14,154 bases of DNA, taken from assembly GCA_027451305.1 (NCBI GenBank), contig DAIDJQ010000066.1, positions 1-14,154 of the forward strand, in the 5' to 3' direction. This document shows, piece after piece, positions 13,797 to 14,154 of the stretch. The position numbers were made by a program, and so were the translations under genes. The notes below the pieces were generated by a model that ran no database searches, had not been told where the DNA came from, and was given only the letters and a program-made list of their open reading frames with translations. The first letter of the stretch is position 1, and each line of letters starts with the position of its first letter. The stretch is from Cellulomonas sp. (GTDB taxonomy: Bacteria > Actinomycetota > Actinomycetes > Actinomycetales > Cellulomonadaceae).

Positions 13797-13831
13797 GCAG
13801 GGCCGAAAGACCCCGGGCGGAACGGCCCTGC
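13797..13831. terminator. 9-bp perfect inverted repeat between miaB and the transporter gene
   Basis: GCAGGGCCG (13797-13805) and CGGCCCTGC (13823-13831) are perfect inverted copies separated by 17 bases. They lie 65 bp after the miaB stop and 63 bp before the transporter ATG. They could form a terminator for miaB, though without a U-tract, or an operator for the transporter promoter. It is the strongest inverted repeat in this 161-bp gap, which is otherwise featureless to me. Confidence 0.4.
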
Positions 13832-13895
13832 CGACCTCACGACACCGCCGCCAGGTCGCGGCCTCGAACCCTGCCGCCGTCGGCCGCGGGCGCTG

Positions 13896-14154
13896 TCAGC
13901 GCACGAGGGACGGCAGGCCCAGGAGCACCGGCCCCCCGGGGGCCGGCACGCCGTGCGTGTGGGAGTGCGACTCGTCGTCGCCGCTGCGGGCCGACCAGGC
14001 ATCGCCCGCCCTCGTGCGCCGGACCTCGAACGGCCCGCCGGTCAGTGCGCCGTCGGCGACGAGGTGGTGGGGCGCCGCGTGCGTCACCTCGACCCGGACC
14101 AGGTCGCCGGGACGTGGTCGATCCAGCTCAGGCAGGCCCGGGGGGATCGCGAGG
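13896..14154 (-). CDS. miaB: tRNA methylthiotransferase MiaB, C-terminal end only
   Basis: The final 85 residues of MiaB, the radical-SAM enzyme that converts i6A37 to ms2i6A37 in tRNA after MiaA has acted. The visible part is the TRAM RNA-binding domain: [23 protein letters not shown], here read as PRPGDLV followed by [15 protein letters not shown], then [10 protein letters not shown]. The radical-SAM and N-terminal iron-sulfur domains lie beyond the right edge. The tail carries a short His-rich SHSHTHG and ends in LLGLPSLVR. The [12 protein letters not shown] and RRTRAGDAW pattern is typical of actinobacterial MiaB. The stop codon is TGA at 13896-13898. The truncation is due to the window edge, not to a mutation. 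Confidence 0.88.
   Translation of the reverse strand, partial: LAIPPGLPELDRPRPGDLVRVEVTHAAPHHLVADGALTGGPFEVRRTRAGDAWSARSGDDESHSHTHGVPAPGGPVLLGLPSLVR

Noticed and set aside
13896..14154. Metal-binding meaning of the His-rich SHSHTHG near the MiaB C-terminus.
   Set aside because: It lies in the variable tail after the TRAM domain, and three histidines alone do not support a metal site.

Overview
The window looks like a chromosomal core region of a high-GC actinobacterium, probably a member of the Micrococcales close to Cellulomonas. The evidence is the very GC-rich third codon positions, the many GTG starts, the TCGAAC-N4-GTTCGA type SOS boxes, and a conserved block of housekeeping genes (miaB, miaA, dapF, hflX, lexA, nrdR). 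The genus is an inference from gene order and composition; no rRNA or species marker is present.

Layout from left to right. 1-145 holds no gene I can support, only two GC-rich hairpins and a leaderless-type promoter. 146-1171 (+) is a YghZ/Gpr-type aldo-keto reductase, convergent with nrdR (1246-1899, -). Upstream of nrdR on the same strand is a small one-pass membrane protein with an extracytoplasmic LysM domain (2027-2461, -). It is divergent from lexA (2745-3491, +). Their 283-bp shared upstream region carries three SOS boxes, two of them joined head to tail. lexA converges on an L-lactate dehydrogenase (3512-4516, -), which is followed by a DinG/XPD-family iron-sulfur helicase (4604-6646, -) and the GTPase HflX (6718-8235, -). 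A small RsmC-like methyltransferase (8339-8977, +) is divergent from hflX and convergent with dapF (9012-9992, -). dapF overlaps miaA (9989-10963, -) by four bases. miaA is divergent from a two-gene cassette of YbjN-domain paralogues (11000-11593 and 11590-12117, +). These converge on an AspT/YidE/YbjL-type transporter (12145-13734, -). The window ends inside the 3' end of miaB (13896 onward, -).

Themes. (1) SOS and DNA metabolism: LexA with its boxes, a YneA/ChiZ-like division-control candidate, NrdR (ribonucleotide reductase repressor) and a DinG-type helicase lie within about 5.4 kb. (2) tRNA A37 modification: MiaA and MiaB flank the YbjN/transporter segment. (3) Translation and rRNA: HflX and the RsmC-like methyltransferase. 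(4) Metabolism: DapF (lysine and peptidoglycan), lactate dehydrogenase and the aldo-keto reductase.

Regulatory architecture is the most interesting layer. Five genes (aldo-keto reductase, dinG, methyltransferase, miaA, first ybjN) have a TANNNT hexamer exactly 6-7 nt before the start codon and no Shine-Dalgarno, the signature of leaderless transcription. The other starts have recognisable Shine-Dalgarno sequences, or overlap an upstream gene. The 36-bp miaA/ybjN gap is a near-perfect inverted repeat carrying two divergent leaderless promoters back to back. I found no CRISPR array, mobile element, tRNA or rRNA, and no clearly new multi-gene system. The genuinely uncharacterised parts are the YbjN pair, the transporter's substrate, and the LysM protein's exact action.
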